From contig JAGKWN010000009.1 of assembly GCA_021151805.1 (NCBI GenBank), forward strand, positions 1 to 64,000: a DNA stretch of 64,000 nucleotides, written 5' to 3'. Within the stretch, counting starts at the first letter, position 1. Every line of letters begins with the position of its first letter. The stretch comes from Cytophagaceae bacterium (lineage in GTDB: Bacteria > Bacteroidota > Bacteroidia > Cytophagales > Cytophagaceae). This document shows positions 40,676 to 49,499 of the stretch, piece by piece. Below the pieces are notes generated by a model. The model searched no databases and had not been told where the DNA came from. It was given only the letters and a program-made list of their open reading frames with translations. A program made the translations under genes and the position numbers.

Positions 40676-41302
40676 TTATTTAAGCCTTAAAGAAAGGGTT
40701 AAACCTGTTGCAAGATGGGAATAATTCGTGGCATAAAAAAGTGGCTTTACCTTAAAGCTCAGGTTCTCATTCACGTCGAACTCTTTCAGGTGGGCATCCA
40801 CGTATGCATCCACAATATTCAGGGCATAGATTCCTGAGAAAATAAGGATATTCATATACATGTACCTTCGGGCATCGTCGCTTAGTGTATTTAATTGAGT
40901 TGCCGATAGAGTTTGCAGGTTATAATTGGCATTTGTATATGAAGTAGATAGGTGTGATCTATCTTGATTATTTGTAGCCATGTGAGAAGCTCTTGTATAT
41001 TCACCCAATTGCATATAATAATTGTGTGCCAGATAGGCTGTGACACCCAAGCCAACCCATATGATGGGTGTTTTCCAGTATTTCTTATTGTAAATCTGGC
41101 CGGAACCCGGAATGACAGCAGAGAATAACGCGGCCTTATTGGGCTCGCGGTTCATGATCTTTTTGTTGGCAAGTTCCTGCTTGGTAGGCGGAGGTTCAAT
41201 GGTATCTGATGGTACCGGCACAGTTTGCTGTGGCTGCTGAGCCATAATGGGTGTAGCAACCACAGCAAGGAATAAAAATAATACGAATGAAAAGAGTTTC
41301 AT
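40676..41302 (-). CDS. DUF5683 family membrane protein
   Basis: A 208-residue protein with an N-terminal signal peptide (about 1-21, ending PIMAQQ), a proline-rich linker, and then EPNKAALFSAVIPGSGQIYNKKYWKTPIIWVGLGVTAYLAHNYYM split over residues about 53-95, the DUF5683 hallmark, with two or three hydrophobic helices. The family is nearly always found after parB in Bacteroidota, but its role is not known. Its start codon overlaps the stop codon of parB by one base, and dapB follows about 50 bp later. Confidence 0.88.
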   Translation of the reverse strand: MKLFSFVLFLFLAVVATPIMAQQPQQTVPVPSDTIEPPPTKQELANKKIMNREPNKAALFSAVIPGSGQIYNKKYWKTPIIWVGLGVTAYLAHNYYMQLGEYTRASHMATNNQDRSHLSTSYTNANYNLQTLSATQLNTLSDDARRYMYMNILIFSGIYALNIVDAYVDAHLKEFDVNENLSFKVKPLFYATNYSHLATGLTLSLRLK

Positions 41303-42234
41303 TAGAAATTCAATATCTCTAAAATCCTGTTCAAGTCTTCGGCAGATACAAAAGGAATTTTGATTTCACCTTTGAACTGTTTATCGCTTTTAACCTGGAT
41401 CTTCGTTCCGAAATGAGAGGTTAATTTATTCTGAAGGCTTGTAATCTCTGCATTGGCAGCAGTAGAAGGTTTTGCAGCAGCAGTTTTTGCATCGGCAGCA
41501 GGTGTTGCCGTTTTGTTCTGCATGTTGCGTACCAGTTCTTCTACAGCGCGGACAGATAATTCTTCGCTTTTGATTTTATTCAATACATACAGCTGCTGTT
41601 CAACATTCTCCAGGTTGATGATGGTACGGGCATGGCCCATGGAGATGATGTTATCTCTAAGCGCAACCTGTATATCTGGCGGCAGTTTCAGCAAACGTAC
41701 ATAATTGGTAACCGTTGAACGGTTTTTACCAACACGGTCGCCCAGTTCTTCCTGCTTTAAGTTGCACTCTGAGATCATACGCTGGTAGCTGATCGCGATT
41801 TCGATCGGGTTCAGGTTTTCACGCTGAATGTTTTCGATCAGGGCCATTTCAAGCATCTGCTGATCGTTGGCAATGCGGATATAGGCAGGTATTTTTGTTA
41901 AGCCAGCCAGTTTGGATGCTCGCAAACGACGCTCACCTGAAATCAGCTGATAAGCTGTTGGTGATAGTTGACGAACCGTGATCGGCTGGATAATGCCTTG
42001 TATTTTTATGGATTCGGATAATTCCTTTAAAGCTTCGTCATTAAAATGAGAACGTGGCTGATAGTTGTTTACTTCTATCTGGTCAACGGGAATTTCATTC
42101 AGGTTGCTTGTTACAGCAGCGGCAGTTTCAGCAGCGGCAGCTTTGCCTTTTACTGCATCTGCATCCTTTAACAAGGCACCTAAACCACGGCCCAATGCAT
42201 TTCTTTTTAAATTATTATTGTTGTTGGTACTCAT
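41302..42234 (-). CDS. parB: Chromosome partition protein ParB
   Basis: ParB binds parS sites, spreads along DNA and directs chromosome segregation with ParA. The 310-residue product has a variable N-terminus ending in alanines (about 20-45), the CTPase/ParB core NYQPRSHF (about 57-64) and SGERRLRASKLAGLTKIPAYI (about 98-118), the helix-turn-helix QEELGDRVGKNRSTVTNYVRLLKLP, and a C-terminal dimerisation domain. All core motifs are intact. It follows parA with about 22 bp spacing. No parS sequence was identified by eye within the window. Confidence 0.95.
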   Translation of the reverse strand: MSTNNNNNLKRNALGRGLGALLKDADAVKGKAAAAETAAAVTSNLNEIPVDQIEVNNYQPRSHFNDEALKELSESIKIQGIIQPITVRQLSPTAYQLISGERRLRASKLAGLTKIPAYIRIANDQQMLEMALIENIQRENLNPIEIAISYQRMISECNLKQEELGDRVGKNRSTVTNYVRLLKLPPDIQVALRDNIISMGHARTIINLENVEQQLYVLNKIKSEELSVRAVEELVRNMQNKTATPAADAKTAAAKPSTAANAEITSLQNKLTSHFGTKIQVKSDKQFKGEIKIPFVSAEDLNRILEILNF

Positions 42235-42256
42235 TCTATCCTTTGCTCTTTAAACC

Positions 42257-43033
42257 TTATGCCACTACAATGCCATTACGAACCAATACTTCCTGGGCAA
42301 GGCTCATGTAACTCTGCGCGCCTTTGCTTTCAGCATCATGCGCAATAACAGGCAAACCGAATGACGGAGCTTCACTTAAACGAATATTTCTTGGAATAAG
42401 TGTTTCAAAGATCAATTCTTCGAAGTGTTTTTTAACTTCATCAACTACCTGGTTTGATAAACGCATACGTGAATCAAACATGGTCATCAGTACGCCTTCG
42501 ATACGTAGCTCCGGATTCAGATGCTCCTGGATAATTTCAATGGTAGACAATAATTTACCGATTCCTTCAAGGGCGAAATATTCGCATTGTACGGGAATCA
42601 ATACAGAGTCTGCAGCTGTTAATGCGTTAACGGTAATTAAACCCAATGAAGGAGAACAATCCAGGATAATGAATTCATATTGGTCTTTGATTTTAGCCAA
42701 TGTGTTTTTCATTCTGAATTCTCTTTCTTCCAGGTTGATCAATTCGATCTCCGCACCTGCAAGGTCAATGTGAGAAGGTAATAAGTCCAGGTGGTTGATT
42801 TCTGTTTGAATGATCAGTTCCGCAGGGTCGAATCCTTCCACCATACAATCATAAATACCACGTTCAACATCTCTTGGGTTAATACTTAACCCGGAAGAAG
42901 AGTTTGCCTGTGGATCTGCATCAACTAAAAGCGTTTTATGCTCAAGTGCTGCTAAACTAGCCGCTAAGTTGATCGCAGTAGTTGTTTTACCAACGCCGCC
43001 TTTCTGATTCGCAATCGCAATGATTTTACCCAT
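42257..43033 (-). CDS. parA: Chromosome partition ATPase ParA (Soj)
   Basis: A 258-residue deviant-Walker ATPase that acts with ParB in segregation and often affects DnaA activity. Motifs: MGKIIAIANQKGGVGKTT (deviant Walker A KGGVGKTT at about 10-17), LLVDADPQANSSSGL (about 35-49), and IILDCSPSLGLITVNALTAADSVLIPVQCEYFALEG (about 112-148). The length is normal for chromosomal ParA. It is first in the parA-parB-DUF5683-dapB-lepB group. The 410-bp region upstream holds a DnaA box, as expected for a gene near the origin. Confidence 0.96.
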   Translation of the reverse strand: MGKIIAIANQKGGVGKTTTAINLAASLAALEHKTLLVDADPQANSSSGLSINPRDVERGIYDCMVEGFDPAELIIQTEINHLDLLPSHIDLAGAEIELINLEEREFRMKNTLAKIKDQYEFIILDCSPSLGLITVNALTAADSVLIPVQCEYFALEGIGKLLSTIEIIQEHLNPELRIEGVLMTMFDSRMRLSNQVVDEVKKHFEELIFETLIPRNIRLSEAPSFGLPVIAHDAESKGAQSYMSLAQEVLVRNGIVVA

Positions 43034-43091
43034 AAAATTTGAAACTGTTTAAAATTAAACGAAATCCCGGTTTTTTATTATTCAGATTATA

Positions 43092-43099
43092 CAAAGATA
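43092..43099 (-). promoter_or_regulatory. Candidate -7 element for parA
   Basis: The minus strand reads TATCTTTG, a full TAnnTTTG match, giving a leader of about 50 nt. A clear -33 TTG is missing at the expected spacing. Further TAnnTTTG matches upstream at 43308-43315 and 43330-43337 may be additional promoters. Confidence 0.4.
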
Positions 43100-43163
43100 A
43101 CATCTTATTAGATAGCGGATGGGTGTCGAAGTTCGAAGTTACCCTATTGTTATCAAGAGTAAA

Positions 43164-43183
43164 TGTGGATAACATGTGGATGC
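43164..43183. other. DnaA box pair between parA and yidC
   Basis: TGTGGATAA (43164-43172) is the complement of the perfect DnaA box TTATCCACA, and 11 bp later TGTGGATGC (43175-43183) matches seven of nine positions. Several further TTATC or GATAA cores lie within about 150 bp on either side (for example near 43096, 43150, 43203, 43220 and 43294). This supports DnaA binding; whether the site is oriC is not proved. Confidence 0.45.
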
Positions 43184-43307
43184 AGATACGTAATGGGCAT
43201 ACTGATAACGATTTAGCTTGAATGTTTATCAGACATACCAACATTTGAAGAACGACACCCCGGAAAGAATTTTAATTCCGGTAGAAGTATTGTTATCCGT
43301 TTAACTG

Positions 43308-43337
43308 CAAAGATAGCAAAGCAGAAACGCAAAGGTA
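43308..43337 (-). promoter_or_regulatory. Two upstream TAnnTTTG elements
   Basis: The minus strand has TATCTTTG (43308-43315) and TACCTTTG (43330-43337), both followed by GC and both full matches. They could start a longer parA transcript or an unannotated RNA across the DnaA-box region. Confidence 0.35.
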
Positions 43338-43344
43338 GCTTAGT

Positions 43345-43387
43345 AAAAAAGCCAAAGAACATCAATAGATATCCTTTGGCTTTTTTT
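43345..43387 (-). terminator. Terminator of yidC
   Basis: AAAAAAGCCAAAG pairs with CTTTGGCTTTTTT across a 16-base loop; it closes the yidC transcript on the minus strand and isolates it from the parA region. The plus strand also has a T-run, so it may be bidirectional. Confidence 0.75.
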
Positions 43388-43447
43388 GACTTATTGTCTT
43401 AGTACATAGTACTTTCTAGTACCTAGTACCTAATAACTAACATCTAA

Positions 43448-45304
43448 TTATTTCTTCTTTGTATTATTCTTGAACTGCTGTTGCTGCTCTCTTTGTTTCA
43501 TAGCTTCTTCCATACGTGCCATAAAACGGTTCTTTTTAGGAGCACCGGAAGTATCTCCGCTTAGGTTTCTGTCTCTGGCTGCTTCTAATTGCAAACGCAG
43601 CTGACCTTCATCCACAAAACGACGGATAACTAACTGTTGTGCAATGGTTACTAAGTTTGAAACAAAGTAGTAGAAACTTAAACCGGCAGGGAAGGAGTTC
43701 AATACAAATAAGAAGATAACCGGCATGGCATACGACATGTATTTCATCGGACCGGTTACTGTACTTACCTGATTGTTCACCCAGGTATAAACAAGTGTCG
43801 AAATAGTCATTAATAAGGTAAACATACTAACGTGTGAACCATAGAATGGAATTTCAAACGGAAGTTTTGCAAACTCATCGTAGCTTGATAAGTCGGTTGC
43901 CCACCATAAAGATTCACCGCGCAGGTCAATTGCATTCGGGAAGAAGCTGAACATGGCAAGCAGGATCGGCATTTGAAGCAATACCGGAATACAACCGCTC
44001 AATGGGTTAATGCCGAATTGCTTATATACTTGCATTTGTTCCATCTGGATTGCCTGCTGGTCATCTCCGTGTTTTGCCTTTAATTCATCCAGTTCAGGTT
44101 TCAATGCTTTCATTTTTGCCATTGAAACAAAGGATTTGTAAGATAATGGTAGTAATACAGCCTTAATCAGCAATACAAGAATTACAATGATTAACCCAAA
44201 GCTGCTGAATACACCTTTCAAACCATCAAACACAGGAATTACCACAAAGCGGTTGATCCAGCTGATCAATGGCCAGCCCAGGTTTACGTTTTTATGATAT
44301 CCTTCGGCAACTTTTTTACAGATCTTGAAATCGTTTGGTCCGAAGTAAAAAGAATAAGCTGCTTTGCCTGTTAATACACCTTCCAACGGAAGCTGAACCT
44401 GAGCTTCAAGCGACTTGATGAATTTTTCAGAATTCACAGGTGCGTTTGGTACAGTACTGTACATCGGATAAGAAGTAACCGTTGCAGATGGAATAATGCT
44501 TCCTTCACGTACAATAAAACCGCTGTTAAAGAATTTTTGTTTTAAAGAAATCCATTGAACGTTAGAAACTGTTTCGGTTTCTCTGTCTTTAGAGGCTTCT
44601 GTTAAATCATCAAAACCATCTTCAGCCTGCATGAAATTTACCGTTGATTTATCACGAGCCAGTTTTGCATCATATTCAATACGCTCAACCTGTTCTCTCC
44701 AATCAAGTGTTAATGGTAGGTTTGGAAGTTCAGAGCCAAATCCGGAAGCTTTCAGGTTATAATCTACGGTGAAGCCTTCTGCTCCTAAAGTATAGGTATG
44801 TTCAATGGTTTTACCATTGCCGGCATCTGTTTTAAACGTCAACACCTGCTTATCGCCAGCTTTGGTTTCATAACCTGCATAATATAATTTATACAGATCT
44901 ACAGGTTTTCTGTTTGTGTTGATGATAAGAGACAATTGATTGTTTTCTTCATTAAATAAAAACAGCTGTTTTTTATCCCAGGTAGAATAGTTTTTAAGTA
45001 ATACCGACTTGATCGTACCGCCCTTTGTTGAAAGCGTTACAACTACATCTTTATTTTCTAATTTATATTCTTTTGCTTCACCAGTCATGGCAGCTGCAAA
45101 GTCGCCATATTCTCTCTGGTTCTGAGCCTTAAGCGCTGTATCAACTTGTGCTGCATGAACTGCTGCAGTATCTTTTTGAATGGTTTGAGTAATTGCAGGA
45201 GGTGTTGCAACAGGCGTTTCCGGTGTTTGTGTTGACATAAAGCCGAAATAGCCCAACATCAATACGGTAATTAAGGAAATACCGATAATCTGATTCTTAT
45301 CCAT
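43448..45304 (-). CDS. yidC: Membrane protein insertase YidC
   Basis: YidC inserts proteins into the inner membrane, alone or with SecYEG. The 618-residue product has an N-terminal membrane helix (about 5-22), a large periplasmic beta domain (about 60-350), and a conserved C-terminal helical core (about 360-560) with FSSFGLIIVILVLLIKAVLLPLSYKSF, MKALKPELDELKAKHGDDQQAIQMEQMQVYKQFGINPLSGCIPVLLQMPILLAMFSFFPNAIDLRGESLWWATDLSSYD as landmark segments (only parts quoted as labels; they are read at about 365-470). The tail is basic and Gln/Lys-rich. It belongs to the Gram-negative type and is the neighbour of parA across a 410-bp gap. Expression is probably from the promoter 38 bp upstream of the start. 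Confidence 0.95.
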   Translation of the reverse strand: MDKNQIIGISLITVLMLGYFGFMSTQTPETPVATPPAITQTIQKDTAAVHAAQVDTALKAQNQREYGDFAAAMTGEAKEYKLENKDVVVTLSTKGGTIKSVLLKNYSTWDKKQLFLFNEENNQLSLIINTNRKPVDLYKLYYAGYETKAGDKQVLTFKTDAGNGKTIEHTYTLGAEGFTVDYNLKASGFGSELPNLPLTLDWREQVERIEYDAKLARDKSTVNFMQAEDGFDDLTEASKDRETETVSNVQWISLKQKFFNSGFIVREGSIIPSATVTSYPMYSTVPNAPVNSEKFIKSLEAQVQLPLEGVLTGKAAYSFYFGPNDFKICKKVAEGYHKNVNLGWPLISWINRFVVIPVFDGLKGVFSSFGLIIVILVLLIKAVLLPLSYKSFVSMAKMKALKPELDELKAKHGDDQQAIQMEQMQVYKQFGINPLSGCIPVLLQMPILLAMFSFFPNAIDLRGESLWWATDLSSYDEFAKLPFEIPFYGSHVSMFTLLMTISTLVYTWVNNQVSTVTGPMKYMSYAMPVIFLFVLNSFPAGLSFYYFVSNLVTIAQQLVIRRFVDEGQLRLQLEAARDRNLSGDTSGAPKKNRFMARMEEAMKQREQQQQFKNNTKKK

Positions 45305-45341
45305 TAGTAATTATGAGTAGTGTTTATCTTTTAAAACCCTG

Positions 45342-45349
45342 CAAAGATA
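45342..45349 (-). promoter_or_regulatory. Candidate -7 element for yidC
   Basis: The minus strand reads TATCTTTG followed by CAGGG, giving a leader of about 31 nt. No strong -33 TTG is at the right distance. Confidence 0.5.
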
Positions 45350-45624
45350 CCATTTTATATATGAAATCTGTTCTTCAGTTCAGATAAAATATAGCCCTGG
45401 CTGTTAAATGTAATGTTTTGGTAATGAGCTTTTTGTTTTTGTGTTCCGGTGTTTTTTATAAATATTTACGATACAGGTAAAATACAATACGCCGCGTTTG
45501 AACCACAGAAAATCTATATTTTGAATGGTTTAAATAAGGTAAATTTTCGATGTCTTATATAATTATATGCCGGGTATTTTTATAATTTATTAAGACGAAT
45601 GCAAGCAACTTAAATTTTAATCCT
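45350..45624. other. Intergenic region between yidC and the SRPBCC gene
   Basis: Beyond the yidC promoter I see only AT-rich sequence. No hairpin, gene or clear plus-strand promoter was recognised. Confidence 0.4.
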
Positions 45625-46062
45625 ATGGAAAAAAATATAGATCAACCGGTTATTGTGGAAAGGGTTTTCAATGCTCCTGTTTCAAAGGTATGGAAAGCGC
45701 TTACGGATAAGGCGGAAATGAAAAAGTGGTATTTTGATTTAGCTGAATTTAAAGCCGAGAAGGGTTTTGTTTTTCAATTCACAGGTGGTCCTGAAGATGG
45801 TATTCAATATATACATGTGTGTGAAATTACTGATGTGATACCGGAAAAGAAACTTACCTACAGTTGGAGATATGAAGGCTACACAGGAAAATCATTTGTA
45901 ACGTTTGAATTATCGGAGATAGAAAATCAAACAGCAGTAACACTTATTCATACCGATATTGATTTGTTTCCCGACCAGCCTGATTTTGCAAGAGCCAATT
46001 TTGCTGCAGGCTGGGATCATATTATTAATGTTTCATTAAAAGAATATCTGGAAGGGAAATAA
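45625..46062 (+). CDS. SRPBCC (AHSA1-type) domain protein
   Basis: A 145-residue single-domain protein of the START/Bet v 1-like superfamily. It shows the family opening VIVERVFNAPVSKVWKALTDKAEMKKWYFD, with conserved hydrophobic cavity residues, and a C-terminal helix (WDHIINVSLKEYLEG). Members bind small hydrophobic ligands or act as Hsp90 ATPase activators in eukaryotes; the bacterial role is unknown. A second SRPBCC gene lies at 51.6 kb. The gene is isolated, with a hairpin downstream. Confidence 0.9.
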   Translation: MEKNIDQPVIVERVFNAPVSKVWKALTDKAEMKKWYFDLAEFKAEKGFVFQFTGGPEDGIQYIHVCEITDVIPEKKLTYSWRYEGYTGKSFVTFELSEIENQTAVTLIHTDIDLFPDQPDFARANFAAGWDHIINVSLKEYLEGK

Positions 46063-46114
46063 ATCATTATTTTTATAATGATCAAGAAATTATTCAGGGT
46101 ACATAGTTAGAATG

Positions 46115-46158
46115 CAGATTTTATATCAGTGACTGCTTGTATAAAATCTGTATTCTTT
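46115..46158. terminator. Hairpin with T-run between convergent genes
   Basis: An 11-bp stem (CAGATTTTATA with its complement, 14-base loop) is followed by TATTCTTTTT. It lies between the SRPBCC gene and the lipoprotein gene. Confidence 0.6.
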
Positions 46159-46560
46159 TTACAGATCGTTGAACATAATTTTTAATCTCATATACTCTGG
46201 AACAGAATCGCCTTCAAAGATCAGTGTAGATGTTGTTCTGTCGATCAATACATTTTGTCTCTCTACAATTGTTTGCTTGCTGTCTACATAAGAAAGTTTA
46301 ATTGTATCCTGGTTCATTGTCCAGCTGCCTGCATGAAAGGATTGGATCATGCCGCTTGAAATGCGTTCAAATTTGTTGTTTTTACGCAGTGTTAAAAATG
46401 AAGCCGAAAATGGTGAATCTGAATAGGCCTCCAATACAACAGGAGAGTCCCGCCATTCCTTGGTGGTTTTCTTTAGTACCCGGGCATCTTTAGGTGTGAT
46501 GCAGGAGTTTATGCCTATAAGTAACACCGGTATGAAAAGTATTTTAAACGTTATATGCAT
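46159..46560 (-). CDS. Putative lipoprotein (133 aa)
   Basis: The N-terminus has a lipoprotein signal with lipobox LIGINSC (Cys at about residue 20). The mature part of about 110 residues is beta-rich and includes the phrase PFSASFLTLRKNNKFERISSGM, like small lipocalin-type or copper-resistance-like beta-barrel lipoproteins, but no family is secure. The gene is isolated between two hairpins and diverges from the 390-aa membrane protein gene. Function is unknown. Confidence 0.78.
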   Translation of the reverse strand: MHITFKILFIPVLLIGINSCITPKDARVLKKTTKEWRDSPVVLEAYSDSPFSASFLTLRKNNKFERISSGMIQSFHAGSWTMNQDTIKLSYVDSKQTIVERQNVLIDRTTSTLIFEGDSVPEYMRLKIMFNDL

Positions 46561-46650
46561 TTTATTATTCGTTTTATTACCTGCACTAAATGTAGGGTGA
46601 TAAAACGAAATATAAAATAGTCTTATATTTATAAAAAATGATTTTGTTTT

Positions 46651-47823
46651 ATGAAGGAGTATAAAATAGCGGAAGGCTGGGCAATTTTTATGTATATCGG
46701 AGCACCCCTTCTTATTGGGCTGTTTGGATTAATGCTGTTCATGCCTTTTCTGCCGGGAGAAGATATGCCTGTAGAAGCATTATGGTTTCTGGCACCTATA
46801 TCTTTGCTGATGATTGGAATCATGGTTTTAGGTTTGATTGATACAGTGACAGGTCGGTTTGTTATTGATAAAGATCGTATCTATACTAAAAACGTATTTA
46901 ACAACCGCATGTTGTTATTCACAGAGATCAAGGGGTTCCGGATAAATGATAAATATATTTTTGTAGAACCTTCTGTGCCAAATAAAAAACGGGTAAAGAT
47001 CAGTACCTATTATGGCAAGAATGATGAAATCCGTGAGTGGCTATATGAGAACTATAGTGATTTGGATCTTATGAATATGATTGAGGAAACAAAGGCTATT
47101 TATACGAATGTGGAATTTGGGGCTAATGAAGAGATGCGGGAGAGGCGTCTGCATAAAGCACGTAAAGCTGCAACGGCTCTTAATACAGTTGCTATACTTG
47201 TTTCTGTCTGGGCATTATTTTATCCATATCCCTATGGTATTTTACTTGTTACTTTGCTGATCATGCCTGCACTTGCTATTCTACTGGTGAAAATGTTCGG
47301 TGGGATCATTCGGTTGGATACACAAAATCTCAGTGCTTATCCAACTGTTCTGTACAGTATTGCTGTACCGGGCTTTATATTGGTTGTGCGCGCAATGGTA
47401 GATTATAGTCTACTTGAATATACAAATACCTGGCTGCCTTCCATACTTCTTACTATTCTTGCATTAACTATTTTGCTAATCCGAAACAAAGAATTTACGT
47501 TTGAAAAGGGACGTGAATATATCACGTTGGGTGGAATGGTTATTTTCTTTTTCTGTTATAGTCATGGTGCATTGATTTTTATAAACTGTTATTTTGACCG
47601 ATCTACAGCACAAGTCATTCATGTAAAAGTTATGAGTAAATGGATCAGTTCGGGTAAACATACTTCTTATTATGTTCAACTTGAACCATGGGACAAACAA
47701 ACTGAACCTGAAGAAGTAAGTATTTCATCTGATTTATATGATAAGTTGAACGAAGGCGAAGAGGCAGCTGTCTATTTAAGTAAAGGATTTTTTGATATTC
47801 CCTGGGTTGAAGTATCGGAATAA
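46651..47823 (+). CDS. Multi-pass membrane protein of unknown function (390 aa)
   Basis: I do not recognise the family. Two N-terminal helices (about 10-31 and 42-64) are followed by a PH-like beta region (about 65-150, with FVIDKDRIYTKN and GFRINDKYIFVEPSV), five more helices (about 175-310) and a C-terminal soluble beta domain (about 320-390) with SGKHTSYYVQLEPW. The N-terminal half resembles membrane proteins with a bPH/DUF304-like domain, and the C-terminal half resembles DUF3592-like proteins; both are weak resemblances. No partner gene is linked to it. Confidence 0.78.
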   Translation: MKEYKIAEGWAIFMYIGAPLLIGLFGLMLFMPFLPGEDMPVEALWFLAPISLLMIGIMVLGLIDTVTGRFVIDKDRIYTKNVFNNRMLLFTEIKGFRINDKYIFVEPSVPNKKRVKISTYYGKNDEIREWLYENYSDLDLMNMIEETKAIYTNVEFGANEEMRERRLHKARKAATALNTVAILVSVWALFYPYPYGILLVTLLIMPALAILLVKMFGGIIRLDTQNLSAYPTVLYSIAVPGFILVVRAMVDYSLLEYTNTWLPSILLTILALTILLIRNKEFTFEKGREYITLGGMVIFFFCYSHGALIFINCYFDRSTAQVIHVKVMSKWISSGKHTSYYVQLEPWDKQTEPEEVSISSDLYDKLNEGEEAAVYLSKGFFDIPWVEVSE

Positions 47824-47843
47824 AAGGAATCGGTTTTTTGATT

Positions 47844-48284
47844 TTAATTTTTACTCAGGTTGTGGTTGAATAAAAAATCTTTTATGGCAGCAATGTTTTC
47901 TGTTGTGCTGAAACAAAATTCAAAAAAACCTTTTTGACGAACGGCTTCTATGGTATGAAGTTGTACAAGAAAGTAGTTAATGCTTTCAATATTATTTCTC
48001 TTTTTTCTTTTCTCCCAGGTTTTTTCATTTGTCACATCGAAATAGCAATCACCAGACTTGTTCCATACATGTGGCACGGCCCAAAAACCATTGTCCTTAT
48101 CCCGCATAAGGATCAAGCCCTCAACGATTAAAGTTTCGGGATATTTTTCTGCAATACGATATGCATTTTCAAAACATTCATCGGAATTAATTTCAAGATC
48201 TGTACAATCAATTTCATTAGGAATTGCTGAAAGTGTAATAGGTTCAGCCATGGCAAATTCTTCTTCACGATTGGTTTCTTCCAT
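47844..48284 (-). CDS. Hypothetical protein with a possible Cys-His-Asp site (146 aa)
   Basis: A soluble, acidic protein of unknown family. It has the pattern ECFENAYRIAEKYPET, then VEGLIL, then VPHVWNKSGDCYFDVT. The order Cys (about residue 38), Glu-Gly, His (about 71), and Asp (about 82) is like that of small papain/transglutaminase-fold enzymes in which C-x-N-A, H-x-W and D-x-T supply the triad. This is inference from spacing and motif shape only. No signal peptide is present. It is isolated between the membrane protein gene (convergent) and an outer-membrane protein gene (divergent). Confidence 0.7.
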   Translation of the reverse strand: MEETNREEEFAMAEPITLSAIPNEIDCTDLEINSDECFENAYRIAEKYPETLIVEGLILMRDKDNGFWAVPHVWNKSGDCYFDVTNEKTWEKRKKRNNIESINYFLVQLHTIEAVRQKGFFEFCFSTTENIAAIKDFLFNHNLSKN

Positions 48285-48469
48285 AGTTTGTTAAGTAGCA
48301 GATAAACCTATTCATACGCTTATGTGAAGAAAATGTTTTTGTATTTGAACAGATGCAGTATATGAAAAAGATGTAATTCAAAATTATAAAGATGTAATCT
48401 CATATTCTTTTTAATCATTCAAATTTGAATACAGAAATATAAAGACAATCAACCTAAAACATATTTGCT

Positions 48470-49210
48470 ATGAAAAAGCTAAAGCACGTACTATTCATTC
48501 CATTGTTCTTTCTGGCTGCTGCATCGTTATTTGCAGAGACTCCAGGAGTAGAGGATTCATCATCTGTATCTTCTATGAACGTTGATAAAAAAGCAGCAGA
48601 TGAAGATGATGATGAATTCAAACATGTAGAATTTGGTGTAAGATACATGCCTACGTTTTCTTCTATAGATATGAATACATCAAATGGTGTTGTTCAAGGT
48701 AGTTTTACAATGAGTAATGGATTTGGTGTTATGCTTGGCATTAACCTTACACAAAATCTGGGTGTACAGGGAGAGATAAATTATTATCAGATCAATCAGA
48801 AATATGCTGATGGAAGTTTGAATCGTGATTTGACAATTAACTATTTGAACATACCTGTATTGTTATCTCTTAATACAAATAAAGCTGCTCCTGTTAATTT
48901 GAATTTTGTTGCTGGTCCGCAGTTTGGAATAAATGTTGGATCTAATTTTGAAACATCCGGTAGCAATGGTTCTGATACTGCAAGAGCTGTAGTGGCATTA
49001 AGAAAAGGTGATGTGGGTGTGGCTTATGGTGCGGGTCTTGAGTTTGCTTTGAATAAAAATCATAGCCTGCGCCTTGATCTGGGTTTTAGAGGATTTTATG
49101 GTCTTGTTAATATGGACTCTTCAACAAATGACGATGGAACATACAATGTTATTGTGAGTGCATCCAGAAAAACATATGGTGGCTATGTAGGTCTAGCCTG
49201 GATGTTTTAA
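48470..49210 (+). CDS. Outer-membrane beta-barrel protein (246 aa)
   Basis: A signal peptide (about 1-22, ending SLFAE) precedes an acidic low-complexity stretch (ADEDDDEF) and then an eight-stranded-type beta-barrel similar to OprF/OmpW-like or PorT-like porin families (phrases VEFGVRYMPTFSSIDM and SGFGVMLGINLTQNLGVQGEINYYQI), ending in a terminal aromatic strand YVGLAWMF. The C-terminal Phe is expected for BAM recognition. Function is unknown. The gene is followed by a long imperfect terminator and is not linked to others. Confidence 0.88.
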   Translation: MKKLKHVLFIPLFFLAAASLFAETPGVEDSSSVSSMNVDKKAADEDDDEFKHVEFGVRYMPTFSSIDMNTSNGVVQGSFTMSNGFGVMLGINLTQNLGVQGEINYYQINQKYADGSLNRDLTINYLNIPVLLSLNTNKAAPVNLNFVAGPQFGINVGSNFETSGSNGSDTARAVVALRKGDVGVAYGAGLEFALNKNHSLRLDLGFRGFYGLVNMDSSTNDDGTYNVIVSASRKTYGGYVGLAWMF

Positions 49211-49243
49211 GAATTTTTAGATACATGACATCTGTCGCGAAAT

Positions 49244-49290
49244 TCCGGTCGTGGAGAAGTTAAACACTTCTGCATGACTGGATTTTTTTT
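49244..49290 (+). terminator. Terminator of the beta-barrel gene
   Basis: A 17-bp stem with one mismatch and two G-U pairs (TCCGGTCGTGGAGAAGT against ACTTCTGCATGACTGGA) is followed by eight T. Confidence 0.85.
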
Positions 49291-49499
49291 ATTGCGGTCC
49301 TGAGAATAACTTCTTCCTGTCAGCTCACGTATGATAAACAGGGGATTTCCTGAAAATGTGGTGCGCCAGCATACAGGTGGGAAACAGAGCATAAAACAAT
49401 AACATAAAACAGCATTTGGAAGGGAAATGTATGTCCATACGAGTTAAAATGATCACGTTTTACTAAAATATAAGTATCTTGTAATACGTTATTATTGCT

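Noticed and set aside
42324..42773. Plus-strand open frame of 149 codons opposite parA
   Set aside because: It is an antisense shadow of a conserved ATPase.
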